From NCBI GenBank assembly GCA_000697055.1, contig JNDT01002242.1, positions 1-64,000 on the forward strand: a stretch of 64,000 nt of DNA, in the 5' to 3' direction. Position numbers and translations under genes: made by a program. This stretch comes from Saksenaea vasiformis B4078. Its lineage: Eukaryota; Mucoromycota; Mucoromycetes; Mucorales; Saksenaeaceae. The notes below the pieces were generated by a model that saw only the letters and a list, made by a program, of their open reading frames with translations, was not told the origin of the DNA and ran no database searches. The first letter of the stretch is position 1. Each line of letters opens with the position of its first letter. Shown piece after piece: positions 34,901 through 48,345 of this stretch.

Positions 34901-37900
34901 GTCGTTGTATCTTCCCCACTCAGCCCAGGCCCTAGGCAGCGAGAGATCGATTTGAACAGCATTGACGAATGCTTCATTGGCTTCATTGAAGTGATTTAGC
35001 TTGGCCAAAAACATGCCTTTGAGAGTAAAGAATTCTGCTTTCTGTTGATGCGTGAAGTACATAAGATTCGTGTTGTTGATCACGTCTAGGCCCGCAGGAA
35101 GCTCGGATTGGTTCTGGTAATAGCATTTTGCTTGTTCTCGCAACTTCAAGAACGCTTCCTGGATTTCGATGTTGGGCAGTGTGTAAATCTTTGTCAAATA
35201 GTTGATGCAGACATCGTACAGCTGGTGCTTTCGTGCAACATGGGCAAATCGATTGATGATCCAGGCCGTTTCGTGATATCCACGGTAAGCAAAGGAGTTT
35301 CCGCTCCCCCCATTCGCAGTGCCTGCTTGCGGTTGAAGTAGCGGTATCAATGGCAAGTAGGTACGATTGATGGCACTAAAGATGTGCTGACGCCAGGCAA
35401 CAAGATCGCTCCAGACGTTGATATCGTCCCAAGTATTCGGCAAACGTTCACGCCAGGTTCCCAGGATGTTACGCAGTTCTGCCGATCGTTGATCTAAATT
35501 TTGTGCAGTGGTGCTCATCAAACTGTTGAAGATCTGGCTTGCCTCTTGTAGCTCTAGATACTGCTGGAAGATTTGCAATAGCGGAAGATGGCTTTGAGAT
35601 ACGATTGATGGAAGCGAGTACCATTTTCGTAGTGACAACTGGACACCGTCTTCGCAGATACGCGTAAACTCTGTCAATCGTTCGTCATTGGTTTGCGACT
35701 TGATGAGAGCCAAAAATGCCTCAAACACCTTGTGCCGCGGCGAAGGATTGTCTGCCACCTGTTTAAGCGACTGCTCTAGCAACTCACGTTCAGCCGTCCA
35801 GTCAGAGAGACGCCATGCGCATTCCAATAATAGATTGGTGTTGTTATCATGTTTTGCCAGATCCGTCAAAATATCCCATTGCTGCAATTTCTGCGTGCAT
35901 GAAATCCAGTGATCTTCCCAAAGCATGTATTCCGATTCAGTAAATGGTAGAACGCCACTTCGTGCTTTGATTTGAGCATTCTCGTACATATTCTGCGCCT
36001 GCATCCACATGCCGCTCTGCTCACAAGAAACCGCTACATTGGTTTCGCTATACGTGCTTCGTCGTCTCCACAGACCATAGAACATGTCTTGTTCACACAA
36101 GCTAGCATACATCTCTGCCAGTGCGTCCAATGTGCGCTCCCGGTTGTTCTGATCATCTTTTGAAGAATCGCTGATTCGCCCGGCCGCTTCTGATTGTTGC
36201 AAAAGTTCAATGGCTGTGTGCCAGGCATTGTACATCTTTCCAAGGTACTTGACCAAGTGTGGCGGTAATCGAATCGGTGGTGTCGTTCGAGCAATACCAG
36301 TCAGCAGTACCTGGATCACATTGGGTCTTCTCTCCATTTGCCTGCTGTGGTAGTCTTTTGCAAGGAAATTGATGATTACTTTGGTCAGATCATGTCGTTC
36401 CGTTCCGTTCAACGTAGACCAACACATGGGGAACAGATCCGTCCACAGTTTGGATGTTGAATCAGGGTCGATGTACTGCAGTTGCCGGATAGCACTAACA
36501 CACTCGTTCACATCATACCTCTTCAGATCGCGAAGGAACGCTTGGTGATTCACAACGAGATCGTTAATTTCAGATGGTACATCCATCGCTGTTGGCTCAG
36601 CTTGATTGCCAATGATCTTGATCGGCTTAATTTTCAGTGTATGAGGTGATGATACCCGAGCATCGGCCTGAACAACACCAAGCAAAAGGTCGAGAGCTTG
36701 TGGCATCCAGAATGTATTCGAAAGGAATTCCCAGTTCTGAACACCCAGGATATAATTGAGTCGAGAGTACAACGATTTGCTAATGCTTCGATCGAACACA
36801 CGCATAAACTGCGTACGAATATGTGGATTTTCACTACGTGTTCCTAGCAAGAAGGCCTGCTCAAGTCTGACCGTCAGTTCGGATCTAGCAAATGCAGGTG
36901 TGCTGTAGATCTTGATCACAAGATCAAGGAAATCTTCGGTCAATTTTGTATCGTTACGATTTTCAAACGTCATCATCTTGACCAGCAAGCCTGCCTTCTC
37001 TTTGATTGTCGGGATCGTAGGGAACGTATCTGTCTTTCCAAGAATCCATTCGCTAAGCATTTCAAGAAGAGTACGCAGTAACTGAATATCCGGCGATTTC
37101 TCAATCAACTGAATGAGACAAGTCAAGAACCATCGACGTTGATCTCCCAAATGCGATATGCGCTTCTTCAGCAAATTCAATCCAATAATCAGTAGGTTCA
37201 CCTGCGAATCGTAGCCAATGGAGGACGTCGAGTGGGATGGCACAGTGTGTTCCTTGGTTAACTTTTGCAACATCTTGACAATACCAGGGATAAATGCATC
37301 CAGATGCTCACTTCGGCTACTGCTTGCAGCTTGTAACAATTTCAACGTCGTGTAAATGTTATTCATGCTTGCAATCCCGTCTGTAATAGTGGAGTCAATC
37401 AAGGAAATAAAGCTTGCTACATCAGGATGCTGGGATTCTTGCTCCGCACTTTCCACGTTTGTCGTTCGGTGGATGGCCTCAAAAATATGCACTAATACAG
37501 GATAAAGCGCAGTCTGGATGCGTACGTTGTCGGATTTGATACTGGTCTCCAGCAAACGATACAGTTGATTCATGTTGACGATAAACCACTCGGCAGGCTT
37601 ATGAGAGACATCAATGTTCAAAATCTCCAAGGCACTGCAAACGCTAGTGACCAGAATGTCGTTGACATCTTTTACCGTTAATGTTCGCTCCAAATGTGAA
37701 AATTTGACGTGAACGTCAGGCCACATCGATGGATTCAAGAACTCCTTGATGAGCTCGAGCACCCGTTGCACGAGACGTCTCTGAATCATATCCGTGGGGT
37801 TGAACACGCTACACGCGAGGCGTACAAGATAGCCGACAAGGTGCTCACGAAGAGTTAAGCTGGGCATGTAGTTTTTGCCGGTGTTATTGTTCACCGCTTC

Positions 37901-40900
37901 CACAGCAACAGGCTTTGCGTCGGCTCCTGATCCTTCGACCTGCATTTTCTTTCTTGGTGTCACCTCAGTGGATGGTTCTGCCTTTCGTTTTCCTGAAGGC
38001 GACGCTGGTTCTGCAGATGCGCCCTCCTCCGTTGTTTGGGAGCTAATGCGGCATCGCTCCCATTTGAGAATAAGCTCAGCGAGCTCCACTGTAAGCAACT
38101 TGTGTTCCGGTGTGGCGTTTTGTAGCAGGCCAAGTTTTGTTAATGTGTTCACGATCTGAGGCAAGAAATGCTCGCGGTAGTCATAGAACAGATCCGGATG
38201 TCGCACAAGTAGCTGGTAAACGTTCACCATCTGCGAAATACTATGGGTATCTTCCACCACAACTTTTCGGGTCCATCGTACCCAAGTAGGCACACGCTCC
38301 TTGTCCAGAAGAGGAACACGTTTAGGCAAAACGGGAGCCAGGATATCGAGGCCTTGTTTCACCAGCACACGGGCTTCCGACAGATGAGCCCGAAGGAGCG
38401 CAGCGTAGATCTGGATAGCAATCTTGCTTGGTGTCTCGTAGGCAGCAACGAAGCGTGCAATCAATACATATGCCGCCTGTTTACTTGTAGCGTCTTCGAG
38501 TCGCAGATAATTCCATCCAAACTTGATAACTTCCTTACGCAGATCTGCAAGTAAGTGAGGTGCATACTGGACGATCATTGCGGTTAACTGTAGCAACTCA
38601 ATGCGCAGTGAATCTTCCGTGTACTGGTTATCTTCAGATGATTCGGACATGAGGTGTGCCCACACCTTGAAATCAAGTCTTTCCATCATCTTGGCATTCA
38701 AAATTTCGGCGTAACCTCCGTCTTTACGTGTAAATGCCACAAGCAGAGCAGGGTTCACCACATGGCGCAAAGTCATCATCTTGAGATATGGCGAAAAGGA
38801 TGTATCAGAAAACTGCTGCAAAAACTTCTCCAAAATTTTGCGCTTTCTCGCCGGCGTGTATTTGAGTGCAACATCCTCCAAGAAAAAGGCTCGCAGATAG
38901 GATAAATCCATGACGGACTCCTGAGCAAATAGAGAAACCAGGTCAAAAATGATATCAATATCATCTGGATTTGCCCGAAGATGCGTAATGAAGATCTTTG
39001 TCAAGTAGAGCGATTCGCGAGTAACAAGTACACCCTGTTGATCTTCTCGTTTCATGCGTTCGAAACGCGTTGGTGAGCGCCAAAGTTCCAATAGACAGTC
39101 GAGTACAGCTTGTTGTCCTGTCAACCAGGCAGGATCGTACTTTACAATTTCCCGAACAATCAGAACGCCTTGGTAGTGCATATTCGCATTGTCTGCCACA
39201 TTGAATGTTCTGGCTATCAACTCTGCAGGTGCTTTGGCAACTTCATCACGCAACTGCGATGCGGACTCTGTGCCTAGGATGGCGACAAACAATCGACTGT
39301 AGCGTGCATTACCAAGCCTCTCGTAAAAATAAGCTAGCGTTTCGGTGGGATATCGGTTCAAGTACTTGATCAAGTTGGGTCGGAAAGGACTAGAAATCGA
39401 ACGACGCAAATGCTCTTCCATATCAAGTACAGCAGTAACAAGCTCGTCCAAGAAGATATGTGCAGCAGCTGGGAGCAAATGGAAAATGTTGAGGATGGCT
39501 ACAATGATTTTCACTTCGTGATTCTCATTCAATGACTTTCCAGCAGCCTCTTGAAGCACCTTCGGCTCAGCCCATTGCTTGAGATGGTCCAGCAGTTTTT
39601 TACCGATCTCAACTTTGAAATAGTTCGTTAACAGTTCCAACAGTCGCGCCAATCCTTCGAGTCCCGGGACGCTGAGCGTCTTGTGGTTTGACAAGGTTGT
39701 AAGAATTGGTCTCAGTCCCTGCTGTAGCAATTCCTTCGGCAATTTGTGTTGCTGCGCAAGCACCTGCTTGAGACCACGATGTGCCGCCTCAACGACTTCC
39801 GGTGATTTCGAATAAAGTGACTTGAAAAACACCTGGATGATGCGAGCTCGTGTATGTGTCTGTCGTTGACTGGAGAAATCCGAGCACGCCATTGCTGCTG
39901 AAAGAAGTTTTATACAGACAATACGCAAATTCATCAAAGAAGTTGCATTTTTGTACTGTGAGCTTCGACTGACAAGCGCTTGATCTTCTGCATCTGCTAG
40001 AGCCAATGCTTCGTGCAAGAGTCGGATTAGTTCGTCATTGAACTCCAAGAAAGGTGGTCGCAGCGTCAAACAGTAAGTGATAGCGTCGATATGTCCAATT
40101 TGCATAGCGAATGGAAGGGCACGTAAAGGTTTTGCAAAAATTGGTGCGACAAGTCGTTCTCTGACGGGGGCCAGCAGCTCGGTTACTTCGTTTCCAGTAA
40201 GGTCCGCCAAAAGCTGGAAAGAAGATTGAATTGTTTCTCGTACGGCGCTATTGGAGTTCGATAATTCGCTCAGGAGCAGCGCAATCAAGTTCTGGAATTT
40301 CTGCTGTGCCTCTTGGGATTCATCATCTTCTGGTCGGTTGCACACCTTTAGTACGTGTGACAATGTCTGAGTTGCTTCCGCCGTATTGACATTTGCCATC
40401 TCTGGTGATGCATCCTTCAATACGAAGAGCAAAGACCGAATGAAGTCTAGTTCGTGTTCTCGCATCCATTTCGTTCCCATATCCAACTGCGAGCTCATGA
40501 TAGATATACCGAGACAACCTCCTCGCTTTTTATACCATTCTTGCTTGTAACAGCAGGAACAGAACTGTGACGCAAATACTCTGAAGATTGGTAGATGCCA
40601 TACGGACCCTTTGCCACCCAGGATGCAGACGGCTGTATCGAAGCATAGCTGTAATGCCTGCTCTGCGCGCTTTCTCAACTGAAGATCTTCTGAAGCAATA
40701 ATCTCAACGACTGCTTCGACCAGGATAGTGGTATTCAAATTCTGCACCGCTAAACGTTCGTCCATCATATCAGACAGCGGTTTGTTTCCACCTTCCTTTG
40801 CTTCAATTGCTTCACCGATGTGCAGTAGCGTAAAGTGCCTGCAGATGTTCTGGAAGAAAGGCCACGCGTCTTCTGTCAGCTCAGGAATTGTCGATGCCTT

Positions 40901-43900
40901 CATAATGGAGACAAGAATCGTCCTCAAGGCATCTTCTTGAGCAATTCTTTTCGATAGATACTTCGTGTATCCGTTTCCTGTCAGTCGTTTTGGTTTCAAT
41001 CCATGCTCCTTCAACACGTTTCCAACCACTGTGTTCTCCTCATCTACAGCCATCTTCTCGCCGGATTCTGTGGACGGACCCGCCTTTTCTGTTTCGCTGG
41101 AACCACTAGCCTTTCGTGAGCTTTCAGCCTGAGATGGGTTCAGCAATTGTTGTTGGACTCGTTGATACAATGATTGTGCAAGATTGTCCGGTCCTTCTTC
41201 CAGTTCCAGCATTAATACCATATTCGCTTTAAGGAACTCATACGCGTGTTTCTTGTAGAATGTATCGACGTCGGTTCGTTCGAGCGTTCTCACAGCAACC
41301 TCCAAACACTTGTCGAGTGATAGCGTATGAGGGGTTGTGCTGGGATCAAAGGTTACCTCCACTGATACGCCACTTTCCATCCGGTGGTTATAGGCTAGTC
41401 TTGGAGGGCTCTTCAGCATTCGTCGATTACGACCTCCGAGTTTTCCAAGGATCCTCATGGCAGTATGACTGTGCTGCTGATTGTAAGGAAGCGGTTTTAG
41501 ATGACTCCACAAAGCATCCATCAGTTCTTTCATGACTGGCGCCATAATATGATCCAGGAACTCAGGATTTAAGTTGTCGTTGCATAGTTCCATTGTACGT
41601 AAACCTTGCGAAACCAGCTCCTGATCAGCTTGCAGAGCAATGACAAGCGGTCGCATAAGGTAAGGTAGATATGGAAGTAATGTGCTAAGACGGACAGGAA
41701 CAGCTAAACACAGTTCCACAAACAGATTCCGCATCTCGGGTTTGTGGGCTAGCGTAAGCAATGAATTCAGGTTCTCTAGGAGGACCTGAAGTAATGGCGA
41801 TACTTCTTTGTACAACAATTCGAATCGACCTCCACCGATGCTCTTGAATAACGCTCGTAAAAGTAGGAAATAGTTTGCAGGTTCCTTTGCCTTGGACGAC
41901 AATTTAAAACACGACATGACCAAGTTCCCAAGGTAAGGCTGCAAGATTGATTCGTTCGTTTCCGGAAAGAGATTTACTGCCATGTATGCCAGCCTGAACA
42001 AGTGTAGCATGACAGCTGAGTAGTGCGAATCCTCATCCCCAAGTCGATCAATGCGATCAATTAGGAAACGGAACAGAATTCCAGCAAAGCCTTGAGAGGT
42101 TATTTCGTTCACCAAGAAATACTGGGCGATGTGTAACAGTGTTCGATTGATCAGCATGCGATTGAAGAAAAATTCGATCTGAGATGCGAATATCTCTTGG
42201 AACACAGCTGGATCGAGTATCGTATAAACAATAGAAAACATGTCGAGAATTTCTTTTTCGCCTGCTGGCTGGGCACCGAGTTTCAACGATAGCTCGTTTG
42301 AGCCTAGCGATGACTCGGTCTTGTCAGAGTTGTCAGCAGATGCATGATAGGGTGGGGTTCCGTCAGCATCATAATTATCGACGTTGTAGTACTCAAAACA
42401 CATCAATCCTTCTCGGAATAATCGAATAAAAATCTCCACATCGTCTTGCGAAAATCCTCTCGCAAATTGCATATTAACATCTTGACCTGCAGGTGGTGGT
42501 GGGTTACAGTGCCGAAGACCAACAAATAGAGGTTTCAATCCAATAGCAAGATTTCTAAAAAGAAACCGACCGTCTAACCGCATACATATTAGTCCACCTG
42601 CTACAGGAACGTATCGTCTATACCTTTGATGCCATCATGCATGGCGTCTGGTACAAATGTGGCTGTGTGAATTGACCGTGCGCGGTCGAAATCGAATTCA
42701 TCCATGTCATTGTCACTTGTAGTTGCTGGAGCACTACCATCCTCAGCATTGTTTTTCTTCTTCTTGTACTGCTTCAAACATGCATCAAACTGAATATTCA
42801 ATGCCGCAAATTTGCTAGCAAAAGCATCGAGTACACGCATTAATAGTTCTCGACCTACAAGACCGTTAAGCATCTGATATCGAGCTCAAGATAAGTACCT
42901 TCTGCTTTATCCGAAATTTTCATGATACATTCGATTAGATTTAACAGTAATTTGCCGCACATTGTTTGGATACTCGGTGCCAAACTGGCATCGTGAAGAT
43001 TCCGTGAATAAATGTACACAGTCCGAAAGAGTTGCTTCGGTGTCAATTCAGATCTGATGTGATGCACCAAGTCTGCAAGCATACTGTATGCTAGTGGTCT
43101 AAGCAAGCGGTTGATGTTAATGGTCATTCTCAACTTAGTTATGATAATTACCTTAATGTGTCGTGGGAAGTCACTCCTGTGCCAATAAGTACCTTCTCAT
43201 TTAATAGTAAATCGATTTTTGGTACAAAAGATACACGGAAATCCGTTGAAAGGATGTGACGTGTTGCAACAAGGAGTTCCTATATTAACAACATGTTATT
43301 AACATGCCCCTTGCGCTTATATTCTCGTACTTTTCTGGTGGCAGATGATTCGGGCGGACATTCTCGGAGTAATCTAAGGACAAAATCCGGAATCTGATCT
43401 TGGTAGGCGCGTAGCAAATGAGTATAGCTACGTAAAATGTATGCTAGAAAGGACATTGTCTGTTGAAACAGGTCAGCGAGAGATACCAAGAAATGTTGTC
43501 ATCGTCTTAAATGTACCTTCACTTGCGCGACGATAAAGTCATTATATACACTTCTGTTACGGATTTCTGAGCTCACACCAACAAAAATATCTCCGTGAGC
43601 CCGTGCAGCTTCTGCCTGAGGTTTTGCTTGGAGTTTTAGGGTCTAACATACATTTGACAATTTAGTATCATTTGGAAGTCAAATTCTGATTCGTTACCTC
43701 GAATATAAGTGGAATGAATTTTGTTATGTTCTCGTTGGCGTAGCGACGATGAGATTGAAATAGGAGTACGACAATAATAGGGCATTCGGTTAGGACCTTA
43801 AAGCTGTACAAACTCTTGAGGAGAACTTTGGATGGTGTTTCGGGGAGATCGGCTGCTGGTGACATGGGACGTGGTGAAGTAGCTAGCAGAGGATTGGGGC

Positions 43901-44569
43901 CAGGCTGACACGTATATATTTGTTAGACCCGTGTGTAATTAACTTCGCCACATACCGTTGCTGAACCTGCAGGTGTGCTTGGTGTGTCAAATGCATCCTT
44001 CACTGTTTGCTCCATATTTCGAAATATTTCTTGCACAATATCCAAAAATGGTTGAACTTGATCCTCCAAAACGTGTCGAAATGATCGGTGAAGGTCGATA
44101 ATGATTTTAACGCAAACAACTGCATTATCCTCATTTTCGACACGTAAAAGGTGCATTAAAGTTTTGCACAGATCTGAGACATATTCTTTCAGCGGTTCGG
44201 TTTGTGGCAACCGATATATGATCTCCAAAATGATGTTACGAAATTTCTATAGCATTTCTATTTAGATTTCGTACATTATATGCTTGCTTCACTAACTTGT
44301 TCTGGGGCATTGCTGACAAAGACGGGCGTTCCGTTGTTCAAAATATCAAGGAAGACAGGTATCAACGTAGCGAGAAACTTGGGATATTCCAAAGTTTGGA
44401 ATACCTCGACCTGATCTCGCAATTCATTGGCAATCGTGACTTTCAGGCTGATCGCTAACGATAATTGTACACGGTTTAAGTATACATACACTATGGCGAT
44501 CGGTAATGAGTCGCACGTACCTAGAGTAGGATCGCCTAGTCTGTGCGCATATGTCTTTAACGTCGTCAT
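31991..44569 (-). CDS. TRA1: Tra1/TRRAP, PIKK-family scaffold of SAGA and NuA4
   Basis: Sixteen exons from the ATG at 44569: 44521-44569, 44297-44454, 43956-44246, 43698-43904, 43517-43642, 43331-43459, 43152-43279, 42899-43098, 42624-42854, 34601-42573, 33717-34532, 33349-33657, 32861-33286, 32718-32810, 32141-32653 and 31991-32101. The frame holds throughout, giving about 3919 aa (human TRRAP 3859, yeast Tra1 3744). HEAT repeats fill the N-terminal two thirds, followed by FAT, pseudokinase and FATC. The kinase catalytic loop reads [12 protein letters not shown] instead of GDRHxxN, and the DFG is absent, as expected for this inactive family member. The last 37 codons end in DCTWMPWL, the FATC end. 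Tra1 carries activator contacts for the acetyltransferase complexes. An Ala/Ser/acidic insert lies at about residues 3184-3375. Confidence 0.97.
33927..33962 (-). repeat. Trinucleotide run coding a poly-alanine tract in TRA1
   Basis: GCA/GCG-type codons give about ten alanines in a row within the insert between the FAT and pseudokinase parts of Tra1. Confidence 0.9.
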
Positions 44570-46519
44570 TGTGTATTAAAGCTGCCGAGACAAGGACGTA
44601 GAAAAGCACCTGACATCAAGAGGTGGGAGGTCGTTTATATATATGTATATATATGCAAGAAGTAAGAGAAACAAGTATTCACAAGCGCTGAGAAGAAAAA
44701 TGAGAGAGGAAAAAAAGGGCGGACTGAACGAAGAAACGCGAGTAAAAAAAGGGTTCCCTCTTTGAAATTTTATGGTCACGTGAAAAAGTCACATCGTCAA
44801 ACTCCGATTCTGCTGGCGAATCGGCTTGGTTTCCTTGACAGGTGTGTCCCCAGATATACGCAAAGTTTATTTGAACAGCATAATAGTTCATGATTATTAA
44901 ACGGAAATATACTTTAATATCAACTTACTTAACCCCAAAGGGGCGTAGCCACCTAACAATAGCACCCTGCGTCGCATCTGGTGTGGTATAAGTTGTAAAG
45001 GGGAATTTACTGAGAAACTATCGCAGAAGCATACTGCTTTTGCTTCAATGGAACAATTCCTAATCTCGAGAAATTTTAGCTCCTTCCAATAGGATACTGA
45101 AAAACTATCATTGAAGCACTTTAATGCATAAGACTTATGACCTTATTTTCAGGATCGCATGACAATACTGAAATTTCCGAAATATCCAAGAGAAATAACG
45201 TAGCAAATGTATATCACTGATGACATTTGTAATAAATTCAATAACATATAAATACATATATTAAAGGTATACTTGCAGCTTGGTGTAAACAAATTATAGA
45301 CTGCATGAACGCAAATTTTATAGCTTAAGTGCGATATTCCCTGTACGCAGAGCTTGTGGCTATAAGCGCAATTGCATTCATTGAGGGTGCAAGGCATTCA
45401 AAGAGCACTAGTGAGACGGGGAACCTATATCAACACGGTAAAAAAGACAAGGACTTTCTGTAGCCGTTACTGTGCCAAAAGCACTACTATTTTGGGCGAT
45501 CTCTGCGTCTGGAGCAACTAACTGTAATTTGAGATCTTCATAGGTCCCCTCCAAGGAAAGATCGCTTGCAGGTTACTCTGAAACTATAACTGACCATTGA
45601 TTTAGCTTCCTCAAAAATGTAATGAATGGGATGCGCAAATAATAGTAAACAAAAGTCTATTATTTGGTCATGACAATGCCAACGTGCTGCAATACATTGC
45701 GCAGCAGGTATCCATCGTACTGCAAATATCACCCGTGATATATATAGATAATGATTCATTTCATCTTTCGAACGATTGCTCATACTCTCCCTGAATTCAG
45801 AGCATAGCCTCTACAGTGCAAGTGTGAGTAATAAAAGTGTTAGTATCAGACTTCGTTATATCTCCATGTGCTGAACTGCAAGTCATATCCACTCTTGCAA
45901 CCGCATTCAAGGACACCTTGTACGTACCTCGTTTAAGTTACTGCAGCATGGGTCTGGTGCTGTAATGCTCAAACTGCCAATACATATATCAACGAAAGGA
46001 TTGTCTTCCACAATGACATCAAACGATGTAGGTAGGAGAGATGTGGGTTCAGCCCTTGGGCGCAAAGGCGGGAGCATCATGCCGATGCTAGACGTCATCG
46101 TCAACACTGCAGTCTTCCGCCTGCTTCTGCGCTGTTTGTCTTTTTCGTTCTATGATTCATATATTTGCCTTTATAATTATAAGCTTTACTGGCTTCCATA
46201 ACTTTTTGCTCTTGCATGTGTGCTATTTCACTGTCTCGTTTGTAAATTTTTAGTATGCTAACGCCACAAGCAGATATAATCCTTATTCCAGCCAGGTGGT
46301 TCTTGATACTGCTTGGCCGCCAGCGTTTTGGATAAACAAAACACTGGAATACACGGGTAGGGCACCTGCAACGCAATTATAATGTAATATGTGGGCGCAA
46401 ACCTTATTCTGACCAATGTAAAGTTCCTAAGTTTTGCCATGAACTTTTTTTCGCGTATATAAGGCTACTCTATTTGTGAGCGCAAAAGCATTTCTGATAT
46501 TACTTGTTACAACACAAGC
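44570..46519. other. 2-kb gap upstream of TRA1
   Basis: Mostly AT-rich, with a TATA/TATG run near 44635-44655. On the minus strand two protein-like pieces occur: 46258-46113, with KIYKRDSEIAHMQEQK and NHRTKKTNSAEAGGRLQ, and 46107-45920, ending in SITAPDPCCSNLNE before a strong donor GTACGT. They look like exons of an unrecognised or decayed gene, but I cannot join them into a full model. The rest shows nothing. Confidence 0.4.
46456..46462 (+). promoter_or_regulatory. TATA box upstream of the EF-Tu pseudogene
   Basis: TATATAA lies 58 bp before the ATG of the broken EF-Tu frame. Its position suits a fungal core promoter, but function is untested. Confidence 0.4.
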
Positions 46520-47710
46520 ATGGCGGAAAACACATCTGAAGGAACCAAGCCCCGTGTGAATGTGTGTACAATGGATAAGTTAGTCATGGGAAGAGCACGT
46601 TGGCAACAGCACTTACAAAGGTGCTATCAGCGAAATTTGGTGGTGATGCAAAGGGATACGATGTTATTAATGCTGCGCCGGAAGAAAAATCGGGAAAGGT
46701 CGTACTCAACATAGCTCGCGTGGAATACATGACAGCCAATCGCCACTACGTGCATGTAGACAGCAAGAGTTACTAGGACTACGTGAAGAGCATGATCACA
46801 GATGGAGCACAAATGGATGCTGCCATTCTAGTGGTATCTGCTGTAGACGGTCCAACGACTCAAATGCGTGACACCATTTCGATGGCAAGGAGTGTGGGCG
46901 TGCGACCTATTGTCGTGTTCCTTAACAAGTGCGACATGGTGGAAAGCAAGGAAAAGCTTGACCAGGCGGAGACGACAGCGCGAGAACTGCTGTAGGAATA
47001 CGGTTATTCAGCCGATGATGCACCAGTCATCAGAGGATCGGCAAAGCAAGCGCTGGAAGGTAACACGAGTGACCTGGGCCAGCAAGCAATCATAGCCTTA
47101 GCTGAGGTACTGGATACGTGCATTCCAATTCAACAGCACGCAGTGAACCGTCCTTTTCTGATGGCAGTGGAAGACGTGTTTGAACTCCCAGATCGTCAGC
47201 ACACAGTGGTGACAGGCCGTGTGGAAAGCGGTGTGATCAAAGTCGGTGACAAAGTCGAAATGATTGGTATCACTACGACGAAAAAAACGAAGTGTGAAGG
47301 TGTGGAGATGCACCGAAAGAAGGTAGATGCGGGTTACGCTGGTGACAATGTTGGTGTTTCACTACTCCATATAAATCGAGATGAGGTCGAGCGGGGACAA
47401 GTTCTCGCTTTACCCGTACGGTGAACCACGTACCAAATTCGAGGCTGAAGCGTACATATTGAGCAAGAACGAAGGCGGTCGTGATACACCATTTTTTAAT
47501 CACTATCGCCCGCAGGTTTACTTCCGCACAACGGACATAGGAGGAACGATCGAACTGCCGGACGGTGTGGAAACGGTGATGCCGGGAGACAATATGAAAC
47601 TTACAGTTTCATTAATTGCGCCAGTTGCCATGGAAGAAGGCCTACGCTTTTGGCTTCGCGAGGGAGGTCGTACAGTTGGTGCCGGCATCGTTACCCATAT
47701 CATTGTATAA
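46520..47710 (+). pseudogene. Translation elongation factor EF-Tu (mitochondrial/bacterial type), broken
   Basis: The stretch covers the whole EF-Tu length without introns. Recognisable parts: KPRVNV at the start, [27 protein letters not shown], the G4 motif FLNKCDMVE, domain 2 with HTVVTGRVESGV and GYAGDNVGV, and domain 3 with [11 protein letters not shown] and [17 protein letters not shown]. Breaks: the P-loop region (about 46565-46625) is scrambled by indels so GHVDHGKT is gone; the G3 DCPGH becomes DSKSY followed by TAG (46774-46776); a second TAG at 46993-46995; and a frame change near 47412-47424. No mitochondrial presequence is visible. It cannot make an active GTPase. Lack of introns fits a retrocopy or a transferred bacterial gene; I cannot tell which. 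Confidence 0.9.
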
Positions 47711-48345
47711 TTCGATCCAAAAGCTTTGAGCCTCAATGATTTCACACAAAAATCGTTTTCATGCAGACTTGTGCAAGCACTAGTACAATTGTATCGATTT
47801 TAGTTCGGTTGAATGGGGAACGTACCCACGACTCCAATAAAGCAAGCACATGAAACATCTAGATAAAAGGCCTCTTTCAAATTAAAACTTCTCGGACTCT
47901 AATCCTGGACAGATGATCTATCTTTGCTGATGCTGAAACAACTATTCTTCCGGAAAATGCCGTAGCTGCCGGTCGTTCATTACGTTGTGCTTCTAGATAG
48001 CGTTAACTACTGTGACAGTAACCTTTGTCAACGCAAAAGACTAGTCGGCCTGAACGAGAAGTGGATGCACATGTGGGAAGGGAGAAGGGCTCATGCTACG
48101 GATCAAGAAATAAGACAGAAGACGGAGAAGTCAGGAAGGCTCATATGATCCATATTGAATAAAAATTGCTGCTCATTTTAAGTTCAGAGCGTTCAAAGGA
48201 TCTGTTTTGCCCATAATTGAAACGTCATTATCTCTAGGGAAGTTTTGTCCCGGGCTTATTTTAGACATGCCTGTCAGAACGAGGATAAGTTGGGATGCAA
48301 TCGTCTAATCCGAGTCTGTAAAATTTCCGGGTTTGCTCCTTAGGA
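47711..48345. other. Gap between the EF-Tu pseudogene and the LEA_2 gene
   Basis: No gene seen. A CCTTAG just before the next start (48340-48345) resembles a splice acceptor, so a small upstream non-coding or coding exon of the LEA_2 gene may lie here. Confidence 0.4.

Noticed and set aside
34553..42583. Numerous short open frames on the + strand opposite TRA1
   Set aside because: They are shadows of the long Tra1 frame, without motifs or proper starts.
43129..43151. A 23-nt intron in TRA1
   Set aside because: A longer 53-nt intron (43099-43151) ends at a better TTAG acceptor and joins TLR directly to [13 protein letters not shown] as in Tra1 orthologs.
46520..47710. EF-Tu as a functional gene with unusual introns
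   Set aside because: The stops and frame changes fall inside conserved blocks and are not flanked by splice signals; the P-loop cannot be recovered by splicing.
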